Shown in pieces: positions 1 through 7,551 of a stretch of 64,000 bases of DNA. Position numbers and translations under genes: made by a program. Every line of letters starts with the position of its first letter. Positions within the stretch are counted from its first letter, which is position 1. A model generated the notes under the pieces. That model searched no databases, had not been told where the DNA came from, and saw only the letters and a list, made by a program, of their open reading frames with translations. The DNA comes from Streptomyces sp. A1277 (lineage in GTDB: Bacteria; Actinomycetota; Actinomycetes; Streptomycetales; Streptomycetaceae): positions 1 to 64,000 of the forward strand of contig NZ_SSBI01000043.1 of assembly GCF_004795015.1 (NCBI RefSeq), written 5' to 3'.

Positions 1-354
1 GCCGAGACCGTGACCGCCGAGGCGGAGGCCGAGGTGGCCAAGCCGCGTCGCCGCCGCGCCCGGGTGGTCAAGCCGGTGACGGAGGACGCGGACTTCCAGA
101 CCGCGCCCGCGGCCGAACCGGAGGCGCCCGCCGTCACCCGGCCGCGCCGCCGCGCCCGGGTGATCAAGCCGGCCGAGGACGAGGTCGACTTCCAGATCGC
201 GCCGATCTCCGAGCCCGAGCCGACGCGCCGCCGTACCCGTGCGGCCTCGAAGCCCAAGGCGGAGGCCGTGGCGCAGACCGCGACCGCCGCCGGCGAGGCC
301 AAGCCGCGCCGGCGCCGGGCACCGCGCGCCGCCGCCGCGCAGTCCGAGAGCTGA
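1..354 (+). CDS. C-terminal tail of a truncated upstream gene, probably DEAD/DEAH-box RNA helicase (partial)
   Basis: The reading frame is open from the left edge and ends at TGA 352-354. Only about 117 residues are visible. They form a low-complexity basic/acidic tail in which Arg-rich blocks (KPRRRRARVVKP, RPRRRARVIKP, TRRRTRAASKP, KPRRRRAPR) alternate with Glu/Ala/Pro spacers. No catalytic domain is present. Tails like this are typical of Streptomyces DEAD-box RNA helicases, where they are thought to bind RNA. A helicase precedes this conserved gene order in other Streptomyces, so that identity is an inference from tail character and context. A strong hairpin follows at 373-412. Confidence 0.5.
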   Translation, partial: AETVTAEAEAEVAKPRRRRARVVKPVTEDADFQTAPAAEPEAPAVTRPRRRARVIKPAEDEVDFQIAPISEPEPTRRRTRAASKPKAEAVAQTATAAGEAKPRRRRAPRAAAAQSES

Positions 355-372
355 GCGGAGCAGGCACCGCCT

Positions 373-412
373 GCCGGACGGCCCGGGGGACTTGTCCCCG
401 GGGCCGTCCGGC
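373..412 (+). terminator. Intrinsic-type hairpin after the partial gene
   Basis: Arms of 18 nt at 373-390 and 395-412 flank a CTTG loop and pair with a single mismatch. There is no clear T-run, which is usual in Streptomyces. It separates the upstream helicase-like gene from the hydrolase at 445. Confidence 0.75.
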
Positions 413-444
413 GTTCCCGCCCGGCGAAGTTCTAACCTCGTCCC

Positions 445-1290
445 ATGAGCAGGCCACCCACCTTCACCCCGCCCCCCTGCGCCCGGGCCCGTGCGCTGCG
501 CACCGCGCGCGGCGACTTCGCCGTGCTGGACGCCTCCCCGCCCGCCGCCCCGCGCGGCACCGCCCTGCTGGTGCCCGGGTACACCGGCAGCAAGGAGGAC
601 TTCATCGCCCTGCTGGAACCGCTCGCGGACGCCGGGTACCGTGCCGTCGCCGTGGACGGGCGCGGGCAGTTCGAGAGCCCGGGAACGGAGAACCTGGAGG
701 CGTACGCCCAGGAGGAGCTGGCCCGGGACGTGCTCGCGCTGGCGGCCGCGCTCGGGGCCGGTGAGGAGCCGGTGCACCTGGTGGGGCACTCGCTCGGCGG
801 GCAGATCGGCCGGGCCGCCGTCCTGCTGGACGCCGCGCCGTTCCGTTCGCTGACGCTGATGTCGTCCGGGCCCGCCGCGGTGGTCGAGGCGCAGCGGGTC
901 AAGCTGAAGATCCTGGGCGACGCGCTGGCGACCATGAGCATGGACGACGTCTGGGCGGCGATGCGCGCCTTCGACCCGCCGGCCGAGGCGGACACGGGCG
1001 GCGAGGAGCTGCGGCGGCGCTGGCTGCGCCACCACCCGGCCCAGCTGATCGCCACCGGGCGCCGGCTCGCCACCGAGCCGGACCGGGTGGCCGAGGTAGC
1101 CGCCACCGGGCTGCCGGTCCATGTGCTCTCCGGCGAGGCGGACGACGTCTGGCCGGTGCCGTTGCTGGACGAGATGGCCGTACGGCTGGGCGCCCGCCGG
1201 ACCCGGATCGAGGGCGCCGAGCACTCCCCCAACACGGACCGGCCGGACGCCACGGCCGCAGCGCTCGTCTCCTTCTGGGACGACCTGTAG
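445..1290 (+). CDS. Alpha/beta hydrolase
   Basis: This 281-residue protein has the alpha/beta-hydrolase fold. The nucleophile elbow GHSLGG places the catalytic Ser at residue 116. A likely acid lies in GEADDVW (Asp233/234), and the His is in AEHSPN (His260). The N-terminal VPGYTGSKEDF segment supplies the oxyanion-hole strand. There is no signal peptide, so it is cytosolic, and its substrate is unknown. ATG 445 is chosen because a TAACCT -10-like hexamer at 433-438 puts transcription initiation at or next to the start codon, suggesting a leaderless mRNA. The gene is monocistronic, convergent with the NYN gene. Confidence 0.9.
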   Translation: MSRPPTFTPPPCARARALRTARGDFAVLDASPPAAPRGTALLVPGYTGSKEDFIALLEPLADAGYRAVAVDGRGQFESPGTENLEAYAQEELARDVLALAAALGAGEEPVHLVGHSLGGQIGRAAVLLDAAPFRSLTLMSSGPAAVVEAQRVKLKILGDALATMSMDDVWAAMRAFDPPAEADTGGEELRRRWLRHHPAQLIATGRRLATEPDRVAEVAATGLPVHVLSGEADDVWPVPLLDEMAVRLGARRTRIEGAEHSPNTDRPDATAAALVSFWDDL

Positions 1291-1323
1291 GGGGCGGTCC
1301 TGTAAGGGCCGGGGCCACAGGCG

Positions 1324-2211
1324 TCAGTACTGCGCCTGGAGGTGCTGCCAGAAGCCGTCCCGCAGCGCCCTGCGCAGCGGGGCGTAGCCGCGCAGTGAGC
1401 GCTGGAGCAGGCGTTCCGCCTCGTTCAGCAGGTCCTGGTCGACGGAGCCCGGCAGGTACGGATGGCCGGGCAGCAGGTCCGCCAGGGACTCGCGGCCGCG
1501 TGCGGCGAGCCAGGCGGCGGCGATCTGGGCGCCGACGAAGCGGACGTCCTCGCGCGAGGGTGCGGGGGCGTCCTCCTCGTACGTGGTGACGGCGCGCCTG
1601 GTCACGTACGGGCGGCAGAAGTCCAGGTCGAAGGTGCGCTGGCTGTCCACCTCCCAGAGCAGCGGCTCCGCCTGGTTGCGCCCCTCGCCGGCCTCGATGC
1701 CCCACAGGTGGACCCGGGCGCCGTAGCCCTGGGCGGCCTCGACGGCGGGGACCAGGTCCTCGTCGCCGCCGACGAGTGCGGCGTCGCTGATGGCGCGGTG
1801 GCGGGCGAGGGATTCCAGGTCGGTGCGGATGAGGGAGTCGACGCCCTTCTGCTGGTTGTTGGCGTTGAGGTTGCCGAGTCTGACCTTGACGTCGGGGAGT
1901 TCGGCGATGGTCTGCTGCTCGGCGGTGTGGATGCGGCGCCTGGCCCCGTCGTACCAGTACACGCGCAGCAGTCTGCTGTCCGCGAAGATGGTGCGGGCCT
2001 TGTCGATGAAGGCGTCGATCAGCCCTTCGGCGTCGAGGTCGAAGGAGCGCCGGTCCTCGGTGCCGGTGACGAGCAGCCCGGCGGCGGCGTACACATAGCC
2101 CGCGTCCACGAAGATCGCGTGCGTGGAGGGGGTTTTCGATACCTCGGTGAGCACCCGCTGGAGCAGGGCGTTGGTGCGGTCCAGGCGCTCACCGATCTCC
2201 GCGTCGCTCAT
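1324..2211 (-). CDS. NYN-domain protein (PIN-like, LabA/DUF88 type)
   Basis: The N-terminal half of this 295-residue protein carries the NYN fold: a first Asp in FVDAGYVYAAAG, and acidic residues in SLIRTDLES and ALVGGDEDLV. These are the PIN-like nuclease positions expected to coordinate metal. Known relatives act on RNA. The C-terminal half (about 200-295) is alpha-helical and unassigned. The protein is soluble with no signal peptide. It is transcribed divergently from the 50-residue small protein at 2430; the roughly 220-bp spacer contains A/T-rich promoter sequence. RNA processing is inferred from the family; the target is unknown. Confidence 0.85.
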   Translation of the reverse strand: MSDAEIGERLDRTNALLQRVLTEVSKTPSTHAIFVDAGYVYAAAGLLVTGTEDRRSFDLDAEGLIDAFIDKARTIFADSRLLRVYWYDGARRRIHTAEQQTIAELPDVKVRLGNLNANNQQKGVDSLIRTDLESLARHRAISDAALVGGDEDLVPAVEAAQGYGARVHLWGIEAGEGRNQAEPLLWEVDSQRTFDLDFCRPYVTRRAVTTYEEDAPAPSREDVRFVGAQIAAAWLAARGRESLADLLPGHPYLPGSVDQDLLNEAERLLQRSLRGYAPLRRALRDGFWQHLQAQY

Positions 2212-2262
2212 GCGGTTCCCGTCGTGACGGTCGAGTGCGCACGCGTGATTACTCGCTGGTAC

Positions 2263-2290
2263 TTAGACATCCGAAAAATTTCCTTAGCGT
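2263..2290 (+). promoter_or_regulatory. Candidate promoter for the small protein at 2430
   Basis: A TTAGAC element at 2263-2268 and TAGCGT at 2285-2290 are separated by 16 bp in a locally A/T-rich stretch. A start near 2297 would give a leader of about 130 nt. That leader contains a possible hairpin (CCTCC near 2393 pairing with GGAGG near 2405). Prediction from sequence only. Confidence 0.4.
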
Positions 2291-2429
2291 AGGGAATGTT
2301 TGCACGGGGCAAGCCGTTGTAACCGGTGTGGGGCGCACGACAGGCATGCCTGGCGCTCCTCAATCCTTGCGGACGGGAGACCGTCCTCCAGTAGTTCTCC
2401 AGCAGGAGGATCAGACGAAGGGAAGCCCT

Positions 2430-2582
2430 ATGCGCTTCGAGATCACGCGACTCGACGATGTCGACGGTACCGCCGTGGACAGCACCGTCGTGGACGCCGC
2501 CTCCGTCAATCGGATCGTGCAGCAGGCCGCCGCAACGGGCACGCGCATCTATATCCGACCGGCCGAAAGTCCGGCTTCATAA
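2430..2582 (+). CDS. Small conserved protein of unknown function (50 aa)
   Basis: ATG 2430 is preceded by AAGGGAAG at 2418-2425, a good ribosome site at 5-nt spacing. The upstream in-frame extension has no such site and a composition unlike protein. The product begins MRFEITRLDDVDGTAVDS and ends IYIRPAESPAS. It is acidic, has no cysteines, no signal peptide and no membrane segment. Near-identical short proteins are familiar from other Streptomyces genomes, but I know of no assigned function. It has its own promoter-like region and a perfect terminator (2622-2654), so it is an independent unit. Confidence 0.85.
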   Translation: MRFEITRLDDVDGTAVDSTVVDAASVNRIVQQAAATGTRIYIRPAESPAS

Positions 2583-2621
2583 CACCTTGCCGATGTGAAT
2601 GGTCGACGTAACGAAGACGAA

Positions 2622-2654
2622 GCGCCCCCGCACGGAGTGTCCGTGCGGGGGCGC
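2622..2654. terminator. Bidirectional terminator hairpin
   Basis: Perfect 15-bp arms at 2622-2636 and 2640-2654 enclose a GTG loop. It lies between the convergent ends of the 50-aa gene and marC and could serve both. Confidence 0.85.
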
Positions 2655-2682
2655 TGTGCTGTGCGGGCGGGACACCGGCCGG

Positions 2683-3288
2683 TCAGGTGCCCTGGATGAC
2701 CTGGGTGACGCCGTTGATGATCTGCTGCACGGCGATGGCGGACAGCATCATGCCGGCCAGCCTGGTGACGAGGACGACGCCGCCGTCCTTGATGACGCGG
2801 ATGATCAGCAGCGAGTAGCGCATGGTCAGCCAGAGCACGATGTGCATGGCGACGATCGCGGTCCAGACCGAGACCTGGCTCGCCACGCTGTCGGCGTGCT
2901 GCACGGCGAGGATCACCGAGACGATCGCGCCGGGTCCGGCGAGCAGCGGCATGCCGAGCGGGACGAGGGCGACGTTGACGTCCTTGGTCTGCGTGGGCTC
3001 GTCGGTCTTGCCGGTCAGCAGGTCGAGCGCGATCAGCAGGAGGAGCAGCCCGCCGGCGATCATCAGCGCGGGGACGGAGACGTGCAGGTAGTCCAGGATC
3101 TGCTGGCCGAGGACGCCGAAGACGGCGATCACGCCGAAGGCGACCGAGACGGCCTGGAGGGCCATCCGGCGCTGCATCTTGGCGGGGCGGCCGGCGGTGA
3201 GGGCGAGGAAGATCGGGGTGATCCCCGGCGGATCCATAATCACGAAAAGGGTGAGAAAAAGGGATCCGAAGACAGCGACGTCGAACAC
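2683..3288 (-). CDS. MarC family integral membrane protein
   Basis: The 201-residue protein has about six hydrophobic segments. It carries the MarC hallmarks: an N-terminal FLTLFVIMDPPGITPIFLALTAG and a central GMPLLAGPGAIVSVIL loop. Family length is normal. Despite the name, the family has no proven role in multiple antibiotic resistance and its substrate is unknown. It is separated from the PHP gene upstream by about 150 bp without a gene. Expressed toward the 2622-2654 terminator. Confidence 0.9.
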   Translation of the reverse strand: MFDVAVFGSLFLTLFVIMDPPGITPIFLALTAGRPAKMQRRMALQAVSVAFGVIAVFGVLGQQILDYLHVSVPALMIAGGLLLLLIALDLLTGKTDEPTQTKDVNVALVPLGMPLLAGPGAIVSVILAVQHADSVASQVSVWTAIVAMHIVLWLTMRYSLLIIRVIKDGGVVLVTRLAGMMLSAIAVQQIINGVTQVIQGT

Positions 3289-3435
3289 GGTGAGCCTTGC
3301 GAGGAGAGAGCGGGAACGCGGTGGGTGGCCGCGGGGAAGGGGCGCGCGACAGGGCCGCCGGGACGTGCCGGACGGCGGCCTGGGCGGCCGGTGCCCGGGA
3401 GGGGGTGAGCGGTGCGAGCGGGGGCCCGCGCGCCG

Positions 3436-4302
3436 TTACGGGATGACGGGTCCGCCGGCGCCCGGCACCGGGAAGGCTCCCGTGGCGCGCCGGGTGATCT
3501 CGCCGTAGATCTCGGGGTCGGTGGTGTACGCGCCGAGCCGCACGGTCTTGCGGCTGCCGTGGTAATCGCTGGAGCCGGTGCTCAGCAGCCCCAGCTCGCC
3601 GGCGAGTGCGCGCAGCCGGGTCCGGGTCGGCTCGTCGTGGTCCATGTGGTCGACCTCGATGCCGTCGAGCCCGGCGGCGGCCAGCTCGGCGATGGCGGAC
3701 TCGGGGACCGTACGGCCGCGTTTGACGGCGGCCGGGTGGGCGAGGACGGTGACGCCGCCGGCGGCCTTGACGAGCCGGATCGCGTCGAACGGGTCCAGCT
3801 CGTGCTTCTCGGCGTACGCGCGTCCGCCGTCACCGAGCCAGGCGGGCGCGAAGGCGTCGGACACGGTCTCGACGACTCCGAGTTCGACCAGGGCGGAGGC
3901 GACGTGGGGCCGGCCCACCGAACCGTCGCCGGCGATCCGGGCGACCTGCTCCCAGGTGACCGGCACGCCCAGCTCCTGGAGCTTGCGCACCATGGTCCGG
4001 GCGCGCGGCACCCGGTCGTCGCGCACCAGCTCGCGCTCGCGGGCGAAGGCGGGCTCGTCCGGGTCGAAGAGGTACGCCAGCATGTGCAGGCCCACGCCGT
4101 CGAGGCGGCAGGACAGCTCGGCGCCGGTGACGAGCGTGAGCCCGTCGGGGAGGGCGGCTATAGCCTCGGCGTGCCCGCGCACCGTGTCGTGGTCGGTGAG
4201 GGCGACGACGTCGAGGCCCGCGGCGGCGGCGTTGCCCACCAGCTGGGCGGGGGTGTCCGTGCCGTCCGACGCGGTGGAGTGGGTGTGCAGGTCGATGCGC
4301 AC
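3436..4302 (-). CDS. PHP-domain metal-dependent phosphoesterase (RnaAM/TrpH type)
   Basis: The protein (288 aa) opens with MRIDLHTHSTASDGTDTP, the first metal-binding HxH motif of the PHP superfamily. It continues with LTDHDTV, a second His/Asp motif, and has GHAEAIAALP and VLAHPAAVKRG downstream. A C-terminal SSDYHG supplies the last ligands. Characterised relatives hydrolyse 3',5'-nucleoside bisphosphates or trim 5' RNA ends. It is cytosolic. It lies just upstream of marC and downstream of the DUF6758 gene on the same strand, with gaps of 147 and 76 bp. The exact substrate is not deducible. Confidence 0.88.
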   Translation of the reverse strand: MRIDLHTHSTASDGTDTPAQLVGNAAAAGLDVVALTDHDTVRGHAEAIAALPDGLTLVTGAELSCRLDGVGLHMLAYLFDPDEPAFARERELVRDDRVPRARTMVRKLQELGVPVTWEQVARIAGDGSVGRPHVASALVELGVVETVSDAFAPAWLGDGGRAYAEKHELDPFDAIRLVKAAGGVTVLAHPAAVKRGRTVPESAIAELAAAGLDGIEVDHMDHDEPTRTRLRALAGELGLLSTGSSDYHGSRKTVRLGAYTTDPEIYGEITRRATGAFPVPGAGGPVIP

Positions 4303-4378
4303 GACACGGACTCCAGTGCTCGCAGCCGAAAGGGGGACACATAAGGATAACCGGCGCGCGGGACCGCTCCGGCCCCGC

Positions 4379-5032
4379 TCAGGGCCCTGTCAGCAGGCGG
4401 GGCGTGAGCGCGCCGCAGGGCACCAGGTCCACTTCTCCCCCGGCGTCGCGCAGGTCGGTGAGCACCAGCTCGTCGTACATGAGGAGCCCGGACTGCTCGG
4501 GCCAGACGATGGCCCACAGCCACAGCCCGCACGCCTCACCCGCGAAGACGGCCCGGTCGGCGGGAGCGTCCTTCACGTGCCAGAGCGGCGTCGGGCGGCC
4601 GGCGGCAAGGACCTTGGACTCCGGGGGCCCGTCGACCCGCAGCCCCGGCCCGGGGTCGGGCCCCTCGATCCCGGCGTACCGCGCCCCGAGTCCCACGCCC
4701 AGCTCCTCGGCGACGAGCAGCAGCTCGCCCATGCCGCCGAGCGGCCCGGGTCCGGAGCAGGCGACGGCGGTGGCCCGCCCTCCGCTGCGGTCGTCGCCGG
4801 CGCAGGCCACGCCCGTGAACAGCCAGCCCACCGGCAGCGGCCAGGGCATCCAGACGGGCACCTGGGCCCGGTGCACCACGACCCCGAGCGCCTCGACGCT
4901 CGGCGGGATGACCGGCTGGAGCGGGTGCACGCTGCCGTGCACATCGCACTGCCAGGTGTCGGCAAAGAGTCCCGGCGCCCGGACCCGGCCTGCGCACTTC
5001 GGGCAACTTGGTTCGCCCCTCATACCGTCCAA
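4379..5032 (-). CDS. DUF6758-type zinc-ribbon protein of unknown function
   Basis: This 217-residue protein starts MDGMRGEPSCPKCAGRVR. Its N-terminal zinc-ribbon-like region has CPKC at about residues 10-13 and a following WQCDVHG. The remainder is rich in Gly/Pro/Trp, resembling a beta-sandwich, and has no signal peptide. The family appears confined to actinomycetes, with no assigned role. It is divergent from the MFS gene at 5188 across a 155-bp A/T-rich spacer, so the two may be co-regulated. Confidence 0.75.
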   Translation of the reverse strand: MDGMRGEPSCPKCAGRVRAPGLFADTWQCDVHGSVHPLQPVIPPSVEALGVVVHRAQVPVWMPWPLPVGWLFTGVACAGDDRSGGRATAVACSGPGPLGGMGELLLVAEELGVGLGARYAGIEGPDPGPGLRVDGPPESKVLAAGRPTPLWHVKDAPADRAVFAGEACGLWLWAIVWPEQSGLLMYDELVLTDLRDAGGEVDLVPCGALTPRLLTGP

Positions 5033-5100
5033 CGGTCCTCCCCGGCCGTCGCCGCGTCAAGGACGATCACTCCCCGGCCGTGCGGGATTCCCTCTCCACC

Positions 5101-5160
5101 GGCCAATTTAGATGTAACTTGCATTCATTAGGTCCTCTAACTTATTCTGTGCATAACGCA
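5101..5160 (+). promoter_or_regulatory. Divergent A/T-rich promoter region (DUF6758 / MFS)
   Basis: This is one of the most A/T-rich patches in the window. On the plus strand TTGCAT (5119-5124) and TATTCT (5143-5148) are spaced 18 bp apart, a plausible promoter for the MFS gene. The surrounding TAACTTGCATTCATTAGG resembles a MarR-type operator half-site, but I see no perfect dyad. Assignment of a regulator is not possible. Confidence 0.4.
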
Positions 5161-5187
5161 TCGATCTAGTGGAGAGCGAGAGGGCCC

Positions 5188-6435
5188 ATGGGGAGTCAGG
5201 CCACACCGGGAGAGGATCCGTTCAATCAGGAGACGGTCAGCATCCTGCGCCAGCCGAAGGCCGTCTGGGCGACGGCGGGCGCGTCCGTCGTCGCGTTCAT
5301 GGGCATCGGCCTGGTGGACCCGATCCTGCCGTCCATCGCCAAGGGCCTGGAGGCGACGCCGAGCCAGGTGTCGCTGCTCTTCACCTCGTACTTCCTGATC
5401 ACCGCCGTCGCGATGCTCGTCACCGGCTTCGTCTCCAGCCGCATCGGCGGCCGCAAGACGCTGCTGTCCGGGCTCGCGCTCGTGGTGGTCTTCGCGGCGC
5501 TCTCCGGCACCTCCTCGTCCGTCGCCGAACTCGTCGGCTTCCGGGCCGGCTGGGGCCTGGGCAACGCGCTCTTCGTCTCGACCGCGCTCGCCGTGATCGT
5601 CGGCGCGGCGGCCGGCGGCAGCTCGGCGGCGATCCTGCTGTACGAGTCGGCGCTCGGCCTCGGCATGGCGTGCGGGCCCCTGCTCGGCGCGCTGCTCGGT
5701 GACGCCAGCTGGCGCTACCCGTTCTTCGGGACGGCCGCGCTGATGGCGATCGGCTTCGTCTGCATCACGGCGTTCCTGAAGGAACAGCCCAGGCCCGCCC
5801 GCAAGACGTCCCTGCTCGACCCGGTCAAGGCGCTCGGCCACGGCGGGCTCGCCTCCGTGGCGGCCTCCGCGTTCTTCTACAACTACGCGTTCTTCACGAT
5901 CCTGGCGTTCACCCCGTTCGTGCTGAACATGACGCCGTACAAGTCCGGCGCCGTCTTCTTCGCCTGGGGCCTGCTGCTCGCGGTCTTCTCGGTGCTCGTC
6001 GCGCCCCGGCTGCAGAAGCGCTTCGGCTCGCTGAAGGTGCTGGGGGCCTCGCTGGTGCTGTTCGCCGCCGACCTGGTGGTCCTCGGCTACGGCAGCCACA
6101 CGACGGCCATCGTCTGCACCATCGTCTCCGGCGCCCTCATCGGCATGAACAACACCGTCTACACGGAGCTGGCGCTCGGCGTCTCGGACGCGCCGCGCCC
6201 GGTGGCCAGCGCCGGCTACAACTTCGTCCGCTGGTTCGCCGCCGCGGCAGCGCCCTACCTGGCCCCGAAGATCGAGGAGTGGAGCAACATCCACATCCCG
6301 TTCGTGGTCGCCGCGGCCGCCTCGGTCCTGGGCGCGATCGTGGTCTGGGTCCGGCGCTCGGCGCTGAGCCACGAGGCGGAGGAGTTGGAGCCGAAGCACG
6401 CCATCGAGGACGGCGTCACCGTCTTCGCCGACTGA
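5188..6435 (+). CDS. MFS transporter (drug:H+ antiporter-like)
   Basis: This 415-residue membrane protein has about 12 hydrophobic helices. Motif A, TGFVSSRIGGRKTLLSG, lies between TM2 and TM3. The N-terminal topology and the IGLVDPILPSIAKGLEATPSQ segment are typical of DHA1-type efflux pumps. A charged C-terminal tail (EELEPKHAIEDGVTVFAD) is cytoplasmic. ATG 5188 is preceded by GAGCGAGAGG. The gene is monocistronic, reading toward the 15-bp repeat patch at 6490. The exported compound is unknown. Confidence 0.9.
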   Translation: MGSQATPGEDPFNQETVSILRQPKAVWATAGASVVAFMGIGLVDPILPSIAKGLEATPSQVSLLFTSYFLITAVAMLVTGFVSSRIGGRKTLLSGLALVVVFAALSGTSSSVAELVGFRAGWGLGNALFVSTALAVIVGAAAGGSSAAILLYESALGLGMACGPLLGALLGDASWRYPFFGTAALMAIGFVCITAFLKEQPRPARKTSLLDPVKALGHGGLASVAASAFFYNYAFFTILAFTPFVLNMTPYKSGAVFFAWGLLLAVFSVLVAPRLQKRFGSLKVLGASLVLFAADLVVLGYGSHTTAIVCTIVSGALIGMNNTVYTELALGVSDAPRPVASAGYNFVRWFAAAAAPYLAPKIEEWSNIHIPFVVAAAASVLGAIVVWVRRSALSHEAEELEPKHAIEDGVTVFAD

Positions 6436-6489
6436 CCGCTGCGAGACCCCGTACCGCCCCGCCCACGGCACCCCTCCTGACCGCGCGGC

Positions 6490-6549
6490 GGGGCTTTCGC
6501 GTACAGGTCTCTCGCGTACGGGGCCTTCGCGTACGGGGCCTTCGCGTAC
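6490..6549. repeat. Four tandem 15-bp units
   Basis: Four consecutive 15-bp units sit at 6490-6504, 6505-6519, 6520-6534 and 6535-6549. Units 3 and 4 are identical (GGGGCCTTCGCGTAC); units 1 and 2 are diverged. All share TCGCGTAC. They lie between the convergent MFS and SUFU-like genes. Confidence 0.9.
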
Positions 6550-6558
6550 GCCCCCGCG

Positions 6559-7143
6559 TCAGTCCAGGGCGGCCGAGGCGCGCAGCGGGTCACGCAGATC
6601 CGTCCCCTGCGACAGCCACCGCTCCTGGAGCTCCTGCGCACCGCGCACCCGCTTCCAGGCGGCCTCGTTGTGCGTCATCGGCAGCAGCGGCAGGAACCGC
6701 ACCGGCTCCAGCGGCGCGTCCAATTCCAGGTCCTCCACCAGCCCCCCGCCCTCCGCGACCAGCACCGAGGTGAACGGGGCCCCGGGCCACAGCGGTTCGC
6801 CGACGTCCAGCGAGGCGCCGGGGGCCACGATCAGGCCCTCCACCTGGGGCGAGGCCGCCAGCACCGCGAGCTTGCGCAGCACCTGGTCGGTGTCGGCGAG
6901 CCCGCCCCGTACCGACAGCACCAGCTCGGCGCGCGGGCCCTTCACCGGGTCGGCGAGAGCGGCGGTCGGGTCGGACATCGGCTGGGCGGACATGCCGAGC
7001 GTGGCGTACCGCACGATGTCGCCGTCGATGAATCGGAGTACCTCGATCCGGTCCGTCCCGAGAAACGTCACTGCTGCGCGTGCGTCCGGTTCACCCAGGG
7101 CCGTCCGCAGACGCGCCTCGACCAGCGCAAGAATTTCTGCCAT
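6559..7143 (-). CDS. Suppressor-of-fused (SUFU)-like domain protein
   Basis: The 194-residue protein starts MAEILALVEARLRTALG and includes RAELVLSVRGG, VLRKLAVLAASP and FLPLLPMTHNEAAWKR. That last segment is a typical C-terminal signature of bacterial SUFU-family proteins. The fold is mixed alpha/beta with no catalytic motif; bacterial members are of unknown function and often linked to toxin-immunity or binding roles. ATG 7143 is preferred over an in-frame TTG at 7176, which would add 11 residues; neither has a clear ribosome site. Confidence 0.75.
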   Translation of the reverse strand: MAEILALVEARLRTALGEPDARAAVTFLGTDRIEVLRFIDGDIVRYATLGMSAQPMSDPTAALADPVKGPRAELVLSVRGGLADTDQVLRKLAVLAASPQVEGLIVAPGASLDVGEPLWPGAPFTSVLVAEGGGLVEDLELDAPLEPVRFLPLLPMTHNEAAWKRVRGAQELQERWLSQGTDLRDPLRASAALD

Positions 7144-7204
7144 GCGGCGAGCATAGGACGCGTATGGAACGGGCAAAGTAAGGGATTGGCCCTGTACCGG
7201 CTGC

Positions 7205-7551
7205 TAGCCTGGGGTGCCGGCCGGGACAGCACGCAGAAGCGTCGCTCTCAAGTCCCGGCGCAACGTCATCCCCCAAGGGGGACCGACCGGAGGAGGTGGG
7301 GCTGCGGTGGATCCAAGTCGACCGTGCAGTACCAACCGCTCTTCCGCTCGACACCTTTCCGCGTGAACTGACGCCTCCTCGGTCAAGGCCATGGCATTTC
7401 GCACGACGGAAGAGCACGCCCTTTTTGCCTGTCTGTAGCGAACGCCGTCATCGCGCCGCCGCGGTGCCGCCCGCTTTGCGGATGTGAGCCCACGTCCCCA
7501 TTCCGGGCTGTTCCACGCCCTCGCCGACGGCCCTCCGTGAAGGAGCCAGCC
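7205..7551 (+). promoter_or_regulatory. Long leader of corA with two candidate upstream ORFs
   Basis: A TAGCCT -10-like element lies at about 7205-7210, implying a leader of roughly 330 nt before corA. It contains a small dyad (TCCCCC/GGGGGA near 7269-7282). A GTG-start 19-codon ORF follows at 7307-7366, with GGAGGAGG just upstream, encoding MDPSRPCSTNRSSARHLSA. A second ATG 15-codon ORF lies at 7391-7438. No other gene is supported between 7144 and 7551. Regulatory function is inferred. Confidence 0.4.
7307..7366 (+). CDS. Candidate upstream ORF in the corA leader (19 aa)
   Basis: The GTG start lies 8 nt after AGGTGGGG, within the run beginning GGAGGAGG at 7289. The product MDPSRPCSTNRSSARHLSA has no homology I can name. 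It is Pro/Asp-containing at the very N-terminus, a property of Mg-sensing leader peptides in enterobacteria (MgtL). Whether it is translated is unknown. Confidence 0.3.
   Translation: MDPSRPCSTNRSSARHLSA

Noticed and set aside
6453..6494. Terminator between GCCCCGCC and GGCGGGGC after the MFS gene
   Set aside because: Only 8 bp with a 23-nt loop; too weak to call.
7143..7176. TTG 7176 as start of the SUFU-like gene
   Set aside because: It adds a basic 11-residue extension with no ribosome site; ATG 7143 gives the family-like N-terminus.
7177..7551. Known Mg (M-box) or ydaO riboswitch before corA
   Set aside because: I could not find the conserved cores of either class; only the upstream ORFs and a small dyad are visible.
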